The position numbers and the translations under genes were made by a program. Below are positions 10,700 through 21,854 of a stretch of DNA of 64,000 bases, one piece after another. Every line of letters begins with the position of its first letter. Within the stretch, counting starts at the first letter, position 1. The notes beneath the pieces were generated by a model that saw only the letters and a list, made by a program, of their open reading frames with translations, did not search any database and was not told the DNA's origin. The DNA comes from Delphinapterus leucas (lineage: Eukaryota; Chordata; Mammalia; Artiodactyla; Monodontidae): contig NW_022098023.1 of NCBI RefSeq assembly GCF_002288925.2, positions 32,399,689-32,463,688 on the forward strand. The letters run 5' to 3'.

Positions 10700-11157
10700 C
10701 TTTGGAAGGTTATAGGCTTATTTTAAGGAAGAATTAAGACCGTGTTTTGTTTTTTTGCTTGTATTGTTCCATTTAGTTTAGATTTTAAGATAATAATTAA
10801 CTTTTCTATAAAGGAAAGAAATAATCCTTGTTTAAAAATCAAGTTTAAGTTGTTTTAATTCCATGGAATATTTTTTACAAATAAAATATCTGAAAAATTT
10901 GCATGTGAACTCCGACTTCTGGGTCATAAATAGGGTTCACTGTACACAGGCAAATTCTAAATAATTAAGTAGTATTGAATAATGAAAACAATAGAGAAAG
11001 GGTCTAGACTTATGGGGTCTAGACCCCATAGACTTATGTGTGACAATGCTATCAGCCAAATTTCCATAATAACTAACATTTTACTGTGGGCTGTGTGCAC
11101 GTGATTTGAACATAACATTTATGTCTAAAATAAAACTCTTCAATTGTTTCTTTCCTC

Positions 11158-11188
<31 letters not shown>

Positions 11189-11610
11189 GGCGGTGGGGGG
11201 AAGAAAACATCTAATTTTAATGTAACACTAAATCCAAAGGCAGTACAGCTGTTTGGTTTTGATTGTTTAACTCAGCTGTTTTATTCTGAGAAAAGCACAG
11301 CTGCCTTTTGATGTCGTCTGCTATTCAAGACTGTTCTTTGGGGGGGGGTGAAATGTATGAGGAGAGCTCAGAGACCACTGGTGGGTTCAGCTTCCTCTCT
11401 TGCTACATTGCCATTTCTTGGTGTCGCTCTTCACATTTCAACATCGGCTAACGCAAGTTCCTTCCCTTGTACACTGTCTTTCCCTCCAGAATTCTGCAGT
11501 ACTGTTGGTGGAAGGGTAAATATTCTTTTTTTTTTTTAAGGACAATTTTTGAGAACCTATTCAGATCTTAAATATTTGACATATCTGGATTATATTCATT
11601 TTTGAGGTAC
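10700..11610. other. Intergenic, AT-rich
   Basis: No gene. Holds a 20-bp perfect palindrome at 11011-11030, an A-rich tract at 11158-11187 (AAAAGAAAAG units), and a G run at 11340-11348. Confidence 0.5.
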
Positions 11611-11619
11611 AAAGATAGT

Positions 11620-11905
11620 GTTGTGGTTATGTTTTTTTTAAAGAATCATCTTGAAGTGACGCATACTGAAATAGTTACAAATGAAATGATACAATGTCTG
11701 AGATTTGCTTCAAAATAATCAAGGGGAGGGAAGGCAGGGGAAAAGGTAAATTAAGGGTGGCTGTGAGTTCATAAAGGGGTAGTGGGCATTCATTCTACCG
11801 TTCTAATTTTATATTTGTTTGTAAATCTCCATAATAAAAAGGCTTTAAATAGGGTAAATTAAAACAACATAAATACTTATATTTATGTTATTTTTTCCTC
11901 TATGT
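11620..11905 (+). repeat. LINE-1 3'UTR fragment
   Basis: GTGACGCATACTGAAATAGT, GATTTGCTTCAAAATAATCAAG and CTCCATAATAAAAAGGCTTT follow the 3'UTR of old L1 families in order. Confidence 0.65.
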
Positions 11906-11921
11906 AAATTAAATGACCCCT

Positions 11922-12258
11922 GGGCTTTCCTGGTGGCACAGTGGTTAAGAATCCGCCTACCAATGCAGGGGACACGGTTTGAGCCCTAGTCCGAGAAGAT
12001 CCCACATGCCACAGAGCAACTAAGCCCGTGCGCCACAACTACTGAGCCTGAGCTCTAGAGCCCGCGAGCCACAACTACTGAGCCCACGTGCCACAACTAC
12101 TGAAGCCCATGCGCCTAGGTGCTGTGCTCCACAACAAGAGAAGCCACCGCAATGAGAAGCCCACGCACTGCAATGAAGAGTAGCCCCCGCGCAGCAATGA
12201 AGACCCAACGCAGCCAAAAATAAATAAATAAACTAATTAAAAAATTAATAAATAAAAT
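11922..12258 (+). mobile_element. CHR SINE, long type
   Basis: Starts GGGCTTTCCTGGTGGCACAG and ends in AAATAAATAAACTAATTAAA-type tail. Perfect 16-bp duplication AAATTAAATGACCCCT at 11906-11921 and 12259-12274, the longest clean one in the window. Confidence 0.95.
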
Positions 12259-12284
12259 AAATTAAATGACCCCTCAGTTCCACA

Positions 12285-12460
12285 TCTAGAGATCTATCCT
12301 ACAGAAACTCATCCACAGGCACACATTTATGTAGAAAGATGTTCTCTTTAACATTGTTTAGAATAACACATATTGGAAACCATATTCACATTCCACAACG
12401 GGGGAATGGTTAAAATTCACTGTAATTCATTCCACTGTCTATTTTGATAACCAACAGCCC
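12285..12460 (+). repeat. LINE-1 fragment
   Basis: CCACATCTAGAGATCTATCC, GAAACTCATCCACAGGCAC and the AACGGGGGAATGGTTAAA block are L1 ORF2-end text. Confidence 0.6.
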
Positions 12461-12499
12461 CCCCCCCCCACTTAGAGTTAGTTACTATAGGATAATGTT

Positions 12500-13290
12500 A
12501 ATAGAAGTCAGAAGATACTGTTTGTAAGGACCCTGAGAGACGTTCCAAGGAGGAGATCTCACACTGGATGGAAGTCTGGCAGTTCACGAGTGATTTGCCA
12601 CTGATGCCAAGCCCCTAAAAGGGGAGTGAATTATCTCCTTGGAGACCTCCTGGAGAACTATGCCAGCAATCCTGATGACTCAGAGCAGGAGAGGACTGAC
12701 AAACCCAGGGCCATGTCACCACTTCCTGCCTCAGGAAGTCTGTGGGTGGTGGACGAGAGGCCTGTGTCAGGTAGACAAGATCAAAGGCCTGGGAACATCC
12801 CCACTTTCCTTTCTTCTTGTCTTCCCTTTAGGTATAATCTCAAGGAATGTACTTGTCATTCTGCTTCGACAGTGGCTGGTGTTATTTGGCTTGGATAATT
12901 TTCTCAAGTCAGTGGACAAAACACTCCCTAAAGGCCCATCCAAGCTCTGGGGTCTGTTCCTATACGTGGCAGCTCTGATTCTCCGCTACTCCTCCTCAAG
13001 ACACAGTCAGAATCTGCGCTTCTCTCTAAGCAGATTAACCCACTTGCTTTATCTTATCAGGACTCAACTACTACTCTTGACAGGCCCAGGCACGCTGCAC
13101 CCTGGAGCGACTCCTGCCCCAAAGGGAGACTGGGAAGCCCTCTAGATGAACTGAAGTTACCTCAAGTCCAGTTTCCCTAGTTCCTTGACTCTGATGGGCT
13201 GCCCTAGACTTAAGGTGAGTCTCGTGACTCTTGAGATGGGTTTGTTATTTCAGAGTCAAGGAGTCGAAGTCAGAACACCCAGCTCTGTCT
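12500..13290. other. Intergenic with one long chance open frame
   Basis: Relatively GC-rich unique sequence. Two overlapping plus-strand frames (12626-12898 and 12639-13145) are open, but they match no family I recognise and no splice context was established. Not called as a gene. Confidence 0.4.
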
Positions 13291-13294
13291 CTTA

Positions 13295-13480
13295 CCAGCT
13301 ATGTTTCCATGAGGAAAAATAAACCACTTACTCTTCCTGAGCATTATTTTCCTCATCTTATTATTACAGATTGGTGTAATAATAAGCCCATTATAGGATT
13401 ACAGTAAGGTAGGTAATGTGTGTAAAAAAAAGACCCAGAACAGTACCCCGGCACACAGTATGTGTTGGTTATATCTGATA
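13295..13480 (+). repeat. MIR SINE
   Basis: CTCTTACCAGCTATGTTTCC, TTTTCCTCATCTTATTATTA and CCCGGCACACAGTATGTGTT follow the MIR order. Confidence 0.65.
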
Positions 13481-13829
13481 CACACTGCCTGGTCTTCATC
13501 ACACTCTTCGGCTGTGACCACCAGACGTATAAGATTAGGCCTGATCACCTGACGCCAGGTTCATCTGGACCACCCCTTTCCAAGAATTGACCCCTCCCTG
13601 TTTCAACAACACTCTGTTTTCCTGGTCACTGTTTTATCGTGTTCTCTTTGACTCTCTGTTGCCGATAATCATGGCATGGTGGCCGCACCTCATAAAGTAC
13701 TTATAGAGATGTGGTTATGGAAAACAAACAGTTGCTTTTTCAAAAAAGGAAGGCAATATCACTTTCCTGTTGGTTAGTTCTCTGTCCAGGGAGACCTGAG
13801 ACAAAGATGCTGGCCGCCCAAGTGGACAC

Positions 13830-14566
13830 CAAAGGGGGAAAGTGGCAGGGCGTGGTGGTGGGATGAATTGGGAGATTGGGATTGACATGTGTACACTAAT
13901 ATGTATAAAATAGATAACTAATAAGAACCTGCTGTATAAAAAAATAAATAAAATTCTAAAATTCAAAAAAAAAGAAATTAATGTACTGAAGCAGCCTAAA
14001 TGTCCATTGACAGATGAATGTATAAAGACGATGTGGTATATATATATGTATATCATCTATATATATAGATATACAGATATACATACACACACAGACACAC
14101 ACACAATGGAATATTACTCAGCCATATAAAAGAATGAAATAACGCCTTTTGCAGCAACATGGATGGACCTAGAGATTATTACACTAAGTGAAGTAAGCCA
14201 GACAAAGACAAATATCATATGATATCACTTATATGTGAAATCTAAAAAAATGTACAAAACTCACAGACACATAAAACAAACTTATGGTTACCAAAGGGGG
14301 AAAGGGGGGGAGGGATAAATTGGTAATTTGGGATTAACAGATACACACCGCTGTATATAAAATAGATAAACAACAAGGACCTACTGTATGGCACAGGGAA
14401 CTATATTCAATATCTTGTAATGACCTAAAATGGAAAAGAATCTGAAAAAGAATATATATAGGTAGATCTATACATCTATCTATCTATATATCTATATCTA
14501 TCTATATGTCTATATAACTGAATCACTTTGCTATATACCTGAAACATTGTAAATCAACTATAGTTT
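13830..14566 (+). repeat. LINE-1 3' end sequence, duplicated 3'UTR segment
   Basis: AATGGAATATTACTCAGCCA, then GCAACATGGATGGACCTAGA, then GTTACCAAAGGGGGAAAGG, ending AACATTGTAAATCAACTATA. A partial second copy of the 3'UTR segment (GGTGGGATGAATTGGGAGAT to about 13970) precedes it. Contains AT/AC/TATC microsatellites at about 14037-14105 and 14460-14515. Confidence 0.75.
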
Positions 14567-14673
14567 GGGAACTCCCTGGCAATCCAGTGGTTAGGACTCA
14601 GTGCTTTCACTGCTGGGACCCAGGTTCAATCCCTGGTCAGGGAACTAAGATCCTGCAAGCTGCGCAGAGTGGC

Positions 14674-14701
<28 letters not shown>
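14567..14701 (+). mobile_element. CHR-type SINE, short GGGAA form
   Basis: GGGAACTCCCTGGCAATCCA ... GATCCTGCAAGCTGCGCAGA with a (CAAAA)n tail. Flanks CAACTATAGTT and AAACTATAATT. Inserted at the L1 3' end. Confidence 0.85.
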
Positions 14702-14704
<3 letters not shown>

Positions 14705-14759
14705 CTATAATTCAATTTAAAAAAAAAAAAAAAATTAAAAATTCACAGAAAGGAAAGTT

Positions 14760-15487
14760 TATTTAAGTCCCAAATATTTCAGACGTAGCCTTGAATCTTA
14801 TTATGTAGTAATAGAATTTTTCAAGACAGTTGTGACTGTAATACAGAACAATAGCTTTTTATTAATTTCTGGTGAGAATTCATGACCACTTTTACTCAGA
14901 TTTAAATCACCCTAATTTTCTTGGTCTAATGTACCTAAGATTTCTTCCATCTTTATGAGGTATTTTTACAGATTCTTTTATTTAGTCAACGTGCATTTAT
15001 TGAGCATTGACTTTGTCCCAATCCCAGTGTGGAAAATTCAGAAATGGAAAAAATGATTTTTCCCTGTGCCGTTTTTTTCAAGATAACAGTATCTTCTTGT
15101 ACATCTCTGTACTTTACAAACAATACACCCCAGTATTAGTACCTCAATGCAAATTACTTTCAACCATTTTGTATAATAAAGAACCTCCCAATATTATTAT
15201 ACCTACCTCCTTCTAAACCTACACTTCTTCAGTTTTCTTTTGTCTTTTATGCAGACCTTCATGTGAGAAACTGAGCCTCCTCTCATCAAACTACCAAAGG
15301 TGGGCTCGATGCCAGGGGAGGGACAGAGTCAACCATTCAGAATTATCCAGCAGCTTCCAAAAGAACAATGGGGTACACATTTCATGCTTTCTTATGTGCT
15401 TACTGTCCCCCTTACCTCCCCTTCCTCCTTCTGGTCCTGTTAATTTTTATCAAACTAAAAGCTAAATTGTTTAAAAGTTAAATACTT
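14760..15487. other. Intergenic, nothing recognised
   Basis: AT-rich. A weak TTATTGAGCATTGACTTTGT old-repeat motif occurs near 14996; no gene. Confidence 0.4.
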
Positions 15488-15502
15488 CTACAAGGCTTTT
15501 TT

Positions 15503-15703
15503 TTGTGTGTGTGTGGTACGCGGGCCTCTCACTGTTGTGGCCTCTCCCGTCGCGGAGCACAGGCTCCAGACACGCAGGCTCAGCGGCCACGGCTCACAGG
15601 TCCAACCGCTCTGTGGCATGTGGGATCTTCCTGGACCAGAGCACGAACCCGTGTCCCCTGCATCGGCAGGCGGACTCTCAACCACTGCACCACCAGGGAA
15701 GCC
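15503..15703 (-). mobile_element. CHR SINE, short type
   Basis: Reverse copy ending CACCACCAGGGAAGCCC. 15-bp duplication CTACAAGGCTTTTTT at 15488-15502 and 15704-15718. Its tail has grown a (CA)n microsatellite (GTGTGTGTGTG on the plus strand, 15506-15517). Confidence 0.94.
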
Positions 15704-15893
15704 CTACAAGGCTTTTTTAATGAAAAATCAATAATCCCACCTTTCCTCCTTCTGCCATTACCCCATTCCTAGAGACACCCACATTCAACTATTTTAGCCC
15801 AGTCCTCAATGTTCTCCTTGCTATTTCTACATAACACGTTTGCTTTACCATCTCTTCAGTTGCACAACTTTTTCTTTTACGTGAAATCAACAA

Positions 15894-15915
15894 TTGTGTG
15901 TGTGTGTGTGTGTGT
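15894..15915 (+). repeat. (TG)n microsatellite
   Basis: About 11 TG units. Confidence 0.9.
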
Positions 15916-15989
15916 AAATTTCTGTTTGTCTGGCTTTCTATACACAGATCTCTAATTAAACCCCCCAAATTTTCACCAGATGTCTAAAT

Positions 15990-16416
15990 CAGGGGTCAGC
16001 AAACATTTTCTATGAAAGAGATAGACAGTATATATTTTAGGTTTTCTGGTTCACATACAGTTTGCTACATTTTTTTTGATCCAACCCTTTAAAAATGTAA
16101 ATAACCCTTTGTAGGGACTTCCCTGGTGCTCCAGTGCATAAGATTCTGAGCTCCCAATGAAGGGGGCCCAGGTTTGATCCCTGGTCAGGGAACTAGATCC
16201 TGCATGCATGCTGCAACTAAGAGTCCACATGCTGCAACTAAGAAGCCGCATGCTGCAACTAAGAAGTCTGCATGACGCAACTAAGACCCGGCACAGCCAA
16301 AATAAATAATAATTAAAAAAAAAAAGAAAGAAAGAAAACCTCTGTAGCTTACAGGCAGGAAAAAAATTAGGCCTCAGGTTGGATTTGGACTTCAGGCTGT
16401 GGTTTGTCAACCTCTG
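15990..16416 (+). mobile_element. MER5A-like hAT transposon, split by a SINE
   Basis: Starts CAGGGGTCAGCAAACATTTT, the MER5A terminus, and ends GTTTGTCAACCTCTG, the matching inverted end. The 8-bp target duplication GTCTAAAT / GCCTAAAT (15982-15989 and 16417-16424, one mismatch) is the hAT size. A SINE (16114-16337) was inserted later. Nonautonomous; no transposase. Confidence 0.82.
16114..16337 (+). mobile_element. CHR SINE, CAACTAAGAG type, nested in MER5A
   Basis: GGGACTTCCCTGGTGCTCCA ... CAGGGAACTAGATCCTGCAT with four GCAACTAAGA units and an A-rich (AAAG)n tail. Clean duplications were not resolved. Confidence 0.85.
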
Positions 16417-16639
16417 GCCTAAATCTCCTTGAAAGACTTTCAGATGTATCCAATATTCCATCAATTTCATATCTTGGAGAAGAATCTCCCAGAGATTTTT
16501 AATTGGTTCCAGTCTGGCCTGGTTACCTGTTCTCTCACCTTATCCAGAGGATCCCCTTCACCATCTGCACAGGGTCCCATGCACAGATAATTTTCAGTAT
16601 TCCATATCTTTCTCTTTCTTTGTTTACTCCCTCATTTTG

Positions 16640-17740
16640 GTGAAGTGTAGACTTCAGCAGCTTTCTGAAAGGTAAAAGAGGAAAAAATTTGAGAACTTGC
16701 ATGTCCAAAAAATATCTTATTCTTCCCTTGTACTTGACTGATAGTATGGCTGGTTATAAAATTCTAGATTAAAAATCAGTTTTCTTCAGAATTCAAAAGG
16801 CATTTCTCCACTATCTTCTAGATTCCAATGTCACCGATGAAAAGTCTGAAGCATTTCAGCTTCTTTTATATATGACTTATTTTCTCTCTGGAAGTTTTAG
16901 GAACTTATTTTTGGTCCCAGGGTTTGAAAGTTCATACAGATGTATATCTATTCACACTGGTGTGTTAGGACATCAAAGCCTTTTACTCTTGAAATTCATG
17001 TCTTTTGATTTTAAGGAATTTTCCTGAATTATTTTCTTAATGTCTCTCCCTACCCCCAGTTTTTCTAGTCTCTCTTTCTGGGACTTATTGTTAGATGATA
17101 GAACTCTACTTATCTTCTTTTAGACTGGAACTCTATCTTTTTTGCATTTTTCTGTTTACTTTTGATTCATTTCTGCTCTCATATTTCAAATTTTAATTTT
17201 TTGCTCTGCATGTTCAGAGCATCCTGTTTGTTTCATAGTTGTGATATCTTTCTTATATCTCTGAGGCTATTAATAATAGTTTTGTTTTGGTTTTATATTT
17301 TACCTATCTCACATAGTGTTTTCTTCTCCAGGGTGCTCTTCTTTGTTTTCTCTCTTTCATGTTAAATCGTTTCCACAGATATCTGGTAATTCTTGGTTGT
17401 TTGTTAATATTTAATAGTGAGGGACCAAAAACTGGAAGCTCTGAGTATATGTGTGAGGCTAACCATCTGTGGGTTTCTCTGTGAGTGATCTGGCTGGGCC
17501 ATATTATTGGAGAACTTGGGATTTTCAGTACATTTAGATCTTTCCTCTTGGGCTGGTCCATTCTGAAGAATTTTCCAGCCTCCTGCCTGGAGGATAAAGT
17601 CTTGGTTCCAGTATTCTGGGAACCAAATAAAGAAGAGAAGAGGAACTGGTTCAACAACCAACATGCACATTTATTTAATTCTCCTATTTTCTGTTTGGCA
17701 CTCCTCCCCGCAACTGGGCCTGTAGTCTACTAATTTAGAG
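16640..17740. repeat. Old LINE-like sequence (probable)
   Basis: TTCAGAATTCAAAAGGCATT, CTCTCTGGAAGTTTTAGGAA and CTTTCTGGGACTTATTG follow in order a known mammalian LINE-derived sequence. Heavily diverged and non-coding; family not fixed. Confidence 0.45.
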
Positions 17741-20220
17741 GCCCTCTTTGTCTTTACCCTCTCCAGAGAATAAGCAGATAAACCTCCATTCTTCTGCTGG
17801 GGAGGGGACTAGCTGGTTATGCCCTATTCAGGGTGTTGATAATGGAGTGGGTGGCGGCTTGGGGGCAGTTCCCGGGATTGGCGAGGGAGGGGGGAGGGGG
17901 GTGGACTAGGTAATTAACAACTTCTTAGACAAACTGTTAACAATTGTATTTTGGCTCTACTTTTAGAAGTCCTTGAGCCTACAAATTCCTGAGATCTTTT
18001 GGGATTTTCCTGGGGATTAGAATTAGGTTTGTTCCTAGTTTTCTCCACGACTACTTTCAGACTTGGCTTTTTGAGTTCTGCCCAGCTTGCTGCCCCTTCT
18101 ATCTAGCTTTTCCCGGTTCCCACAAGCTTGTTGGTACTTCTATTTTCCTTTGCGCCCCTATAGCTTTATGCCTTGAAGGGAAAAGGCTCTTCATCTTAGT
18201 GGGGCTTTAGGAGGCTGCAAAATTAGACGCATATAATCTACCACTTTTTCCCTAGACGTCTGTATGAGCTTCTTAGTTTCCCACTCAATTCCTTTCATAT
18301 ATATCATCATTCAAATGTCTTCGGTTTCCAAATAGCATTAAGCTTTTACATTCAGGTTCAGGAATATTACCATTTCTATATCCCCAAATGCTTTCATGGG
18401 GGTGGGAGGCACTGAGAGTGATAGGTGAAATAAAGATTGCTGGTTTGCAAAGAAAAAGGGAAATTCTGAGTTTTCATGTAGCAAACTCTTCTAATCACAC
18501 ATAGCTCTCATGTGATTTATTATGCTTTTTTTTCTTAATAGTCATTGTAAAATAAGTATTAAATAATTGCCAGGTTTTGTCACCGATAACTCTGGTATGA
18601 GTAAAAAAAAGGGGGGGGGTCTCCTATCGATTAGTTTAAGACTGCAGTAAAGAATCTAACCAAAGATGGAATTTGGTTAACTTCAAAGTAGAGACCAGAT
18701 TTAGTGATGGGGAATAAAGCCCTGTTTTGTTATGTTATGGCCCATGAGTTAATCCAAAGAGCTCTGGTGGGCTTAGTTGCAGATAGGAAAAGGAATCTAG
18801 CTAGATTTTAAAGAACATTTTTATGTAGGCACGCCAAGTCATGCTTATCTAAGGATTCTCTAATTGGATGCCATGAAGTGATGCAACGTAAGAATGAAAC
18901 AACAAAATGAAGCAAAACAGAAAATAAGATAACTTGGGCAAGGAGTGGAAGGGAGAATAAAAAACTAACTGAAGATAGTTAAAACTCAGAGCATTACTAA
19001 CTTAACGTCAAATCACATCATTGTGTTCTGGCTAATTGGAAGCTGGTGTCATCAATTTTTGTCTAGATGGGGTAGCTTGTTTACCAAAAGACTGGTCAGA
19101 CTATGTTTGACTGCAGACATTTATTTAATGGATATGCTAATGATCAGTAAATAAACTGCTTGCAGCTTTGAAAGTGTGTTAGGCACAATGGTGTAAAATA
19201 ATTTTCCCTTTGAAAGTTCACTCACAATGTTTGAAAATTCACAAGGTATTATCTGCTTGCTCACCTTATAATCACAGTTTCAGTCACACACCTTATCAAG
19301 AATCCAGCACCAATGCTGTATCAACAGGGCAACATGAAGAGGAAATTTGGTGAACATCAGACGGATTCAACCCCTGCAGGGCTTAAGCCAATTCACACAG
19401 CACCGTAAAGTCATTTTTGACATCTGCTTTATCAATCAAAAAGAGCAGAAATACAAAGGCAATCTGAGAAGTGGTGTTTCTTCCAAGGAGCTGACAATCT
19501 GAGGAGGAAAAACACGTATGATAGAAGTTGGAAAATATTCAAATGCTGAAGTGTCATAATGTCTCCAAATGCAAAAGAAGTTCCACTGAGGATCTGAACT
19601 GAGCTGTGATAGACAAGGACGTGAACAGGTAGCTGGCAAGAGAGGAGAAAGGGCAGCCTACAAAAGGGAGGAAAGGAGAATAAAGAAAGGGAGACAGACT
19701 AGAAACAGATGTGCTCTGTAATCTGGAGTAAAATGGTATTGAAGTGTTAGAGAGCTGAATACAATTAAGTGCCGGGAACCAAAGCAAGAGTGAAGGTTTC
19801 TACGCACAAGAAAACTTAATTCTTACAATTATCAGCTGGATACTGACCCACCTCTTATTTGTCATTAGACATAGAGTTGTCTTTGCTTCAGAAACCTGGT
19901 AGCCTCACTTTCTATCTCAATGTCTAGAAATAAATTTAAGCCAAAGAAATTATGTTTTTCACCCATGGAAAAATGAGGTTCTGCCTAGGGAACGGATGTG
20001 TGGTATTCTTGAGCTAGCTGTTACTTGAATGACAGGGAAGAATGAGGGGTCCAATAATGAGAGAGGCTGAATAAACTTATGATGCCAAATTATTAACTGC
20101 AATTTCACTTTATTTTCCCATCAGGGATTTTCCCACTTATTGAAAATATATAATAGTGATACTGATTCTTTTCCTTCACTCTAAACTTTAAACTTTCACT
20201 CTAACTTCTGCTCTAAACTT
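17741..20220. other. Intergenic, nothing recognised
   Basis: Mostly unique AT-rich sequence with no SINE. Contains a G-rich run at 17885-17901 and a homopolymer junction A(8)G(9) near 18603-18619. No supportable gene. Confidence 0.5.
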
Positions 20221-20224
20221 TTAT

Positions 20225-20985
20225 CTATTTTAACGTCTTTATTGGAGTATAATTGCTAGGGGCAGGACAGGAATAAAGATGCTCTAAACTTTAGATTTAT
20301 CAAACTACTACTACAAAGATAATACAGAGTTCCCATATACCCCACCCCCAGTTTCCTCTATTCCATACTTTATTCAGATTGCCTCAGTTTTCCCCTAACG
20401 TCCTTTCTCTGTTCCAGAATCCCATTTCGTTTACATTACACTTGGTCACGTCTCCTTAGCCTTCTCTTGGCTGTGACAGCTTCTCACATTTTTGTTTCTC
20501 ATAACCTGGAGTTTTGACTACTGGTTGGGTATTTTGTATGATGTCCCTCAACTGGGATGTCCAATGTCTTTCTCACCATTAGACTGGGCTTATGTGTTTT
20601 TAGGAGGAAGACCACAAGGCAAAGTTCCATTTTCATAACATCAAACCAAGAGTATACACTATGAACATGACTTATGCTGTTGACGAGGACCTTGATCACC
20701 TGCTGAGGGTGTCTGGCAGGCTTCTCTAAGTGTAAAGTGATCCTACCTCCCCTCCTGGCCATATTGTACTCTTTGGAATAAAGTCACTTTGTGCAACCTG
20801 CACTTAAAGCGAGCGGGGACTTATGTTCTATCTTTGAGGGTGGAGGATCTACAAAAACTGTTTGGAATTCTTCTGCAGACCTCTTTCCTATATTTTCACT
20901 CATTTATATTAGCATGGACTCATGGGTATTTTATACTTTGGGTTATAATCCAATCCTATTTTATATTGTTGCTCTGACATTCCAG
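20225..20985 (-). repeat. Ancient LINE-1 fragment
   Basis: GTTTTGACTACTGGTTGGGT, ATGACTTATGCTGTTGACGA, CCTTGATCACCTGCTGAGGG and TATACTTTGGGTTATAATCC occur in the same order as in a widespread old L1 repeat. Orientation inferred. No open frame. Confidence 0.55.
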
Positions 20986-21000
20986 CATCACTGTAGGAAT

Positions 21001-21159
21001 TTTTTTTTTGACATTTATTTAGGCTGTGCCGGGTCTTAGTTGCAGCATGTGGACTCTTAGTTGCAGAACGGGGGATCTCGTTCCCTGACCAGGGATCAAA
21101 CCCAGGCCCCCTGCATTGGGAGCGCAGAGTCTTACCCACTGGACCACCAGAGAAGTCCT
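21001..21159 (-). mobile_element. CHR SINE, CAACTAAGAG type, 5' part
   Basis: Reverse copy reading TTAGTTGCAGCATGTGGACT ... CACTGGACCACCAGAGAAGTC. Flanks GGAATTTTTTTTT at about 20996 and 21160. Confidence 0.85.
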
Positions 21160-21344
21160 GGAATTTTTTTTTAATTGCTTACTTCTCATTGCTGTAAGAT
21201 TGCTCCAGGCATCCTTGTATGCTTCCTACCCTAGTCCCAGAATCAGCCATTTCTCCGAGGAGCAACTCTTGGCTCTTTTTATTGGAGATGGCATTAGAAA
21301 CCAAGGTGTACTGTTGCTAGTGGTTAAAATCATCTCAGTGTTTG

Positions 21345-21479
21345 TTTTTTTTTTTTTTTGGCCATACCGCTCGGCTTGCGGGATCTTAGTTTCCCAACCA
21401 GCGATCGAACCCAGGCCCCAACTGGGGCCCCTGCAGTGGAAGGGTGGAGTCCTAACCACTGGACCACCTGGAAATTCCC
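21345..21479 (-). mobile_element. CHR-type SINE, short GGGAATTCC form
   Basis: Reverse copy: T tract then GGCCATACCGCTCGGCTTGC and ending GGACCACCTGGAAATTCCC. It is the last SINE before the 23-kb SINE-free block. Confidence 0.85.
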
Positions 21480-21854
21480 TTTCTCTTTTAAAAAGGAAAA
21501 AAAAGTTAAAACACTAATTCTTGTTTTGTTTACCTCTGACAAAACTAGGCTATATACAAGTTAGCTCCACAGTGTCTTCAACTAATGATCTTGAAAAGGT
21601 AAAGTCAATATGTGTCTGTGTAATGACCAGAGGGGGGGCTAAAGAAATCAGCATTCATGAAGTATGCCTCCCTTTATACCTCCGGTATTGTAAAAACAAA
21701 TTCCTCTCTTTTGTCTTAAACAAAAGTAGACACTGGTTCAAAGTGGGAATTGTTTTCTTATTAACTGCCCACATAAAACAGACCCTTTTATATAGCTATG
21801 AGAAAGGAATTTGTTCATTGTTTTTGCTATGGTAGGGGAAGAAGGAAGGCACAA

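Noticed and set aside
14037..14515. Repeated short units that could suggest a CRISPR-like or satellite array
   Set aside because: They are AT, AC and TATC microsatellites in an L1 3'UTR, without regular spacers. CRISPR arrays do not occur in animal nuclear DNA.
17304..17657. 117-codon minus-strand frame
   Set aside because: Lies in old LINE-like sequence and overlaps competing frames in both directions.
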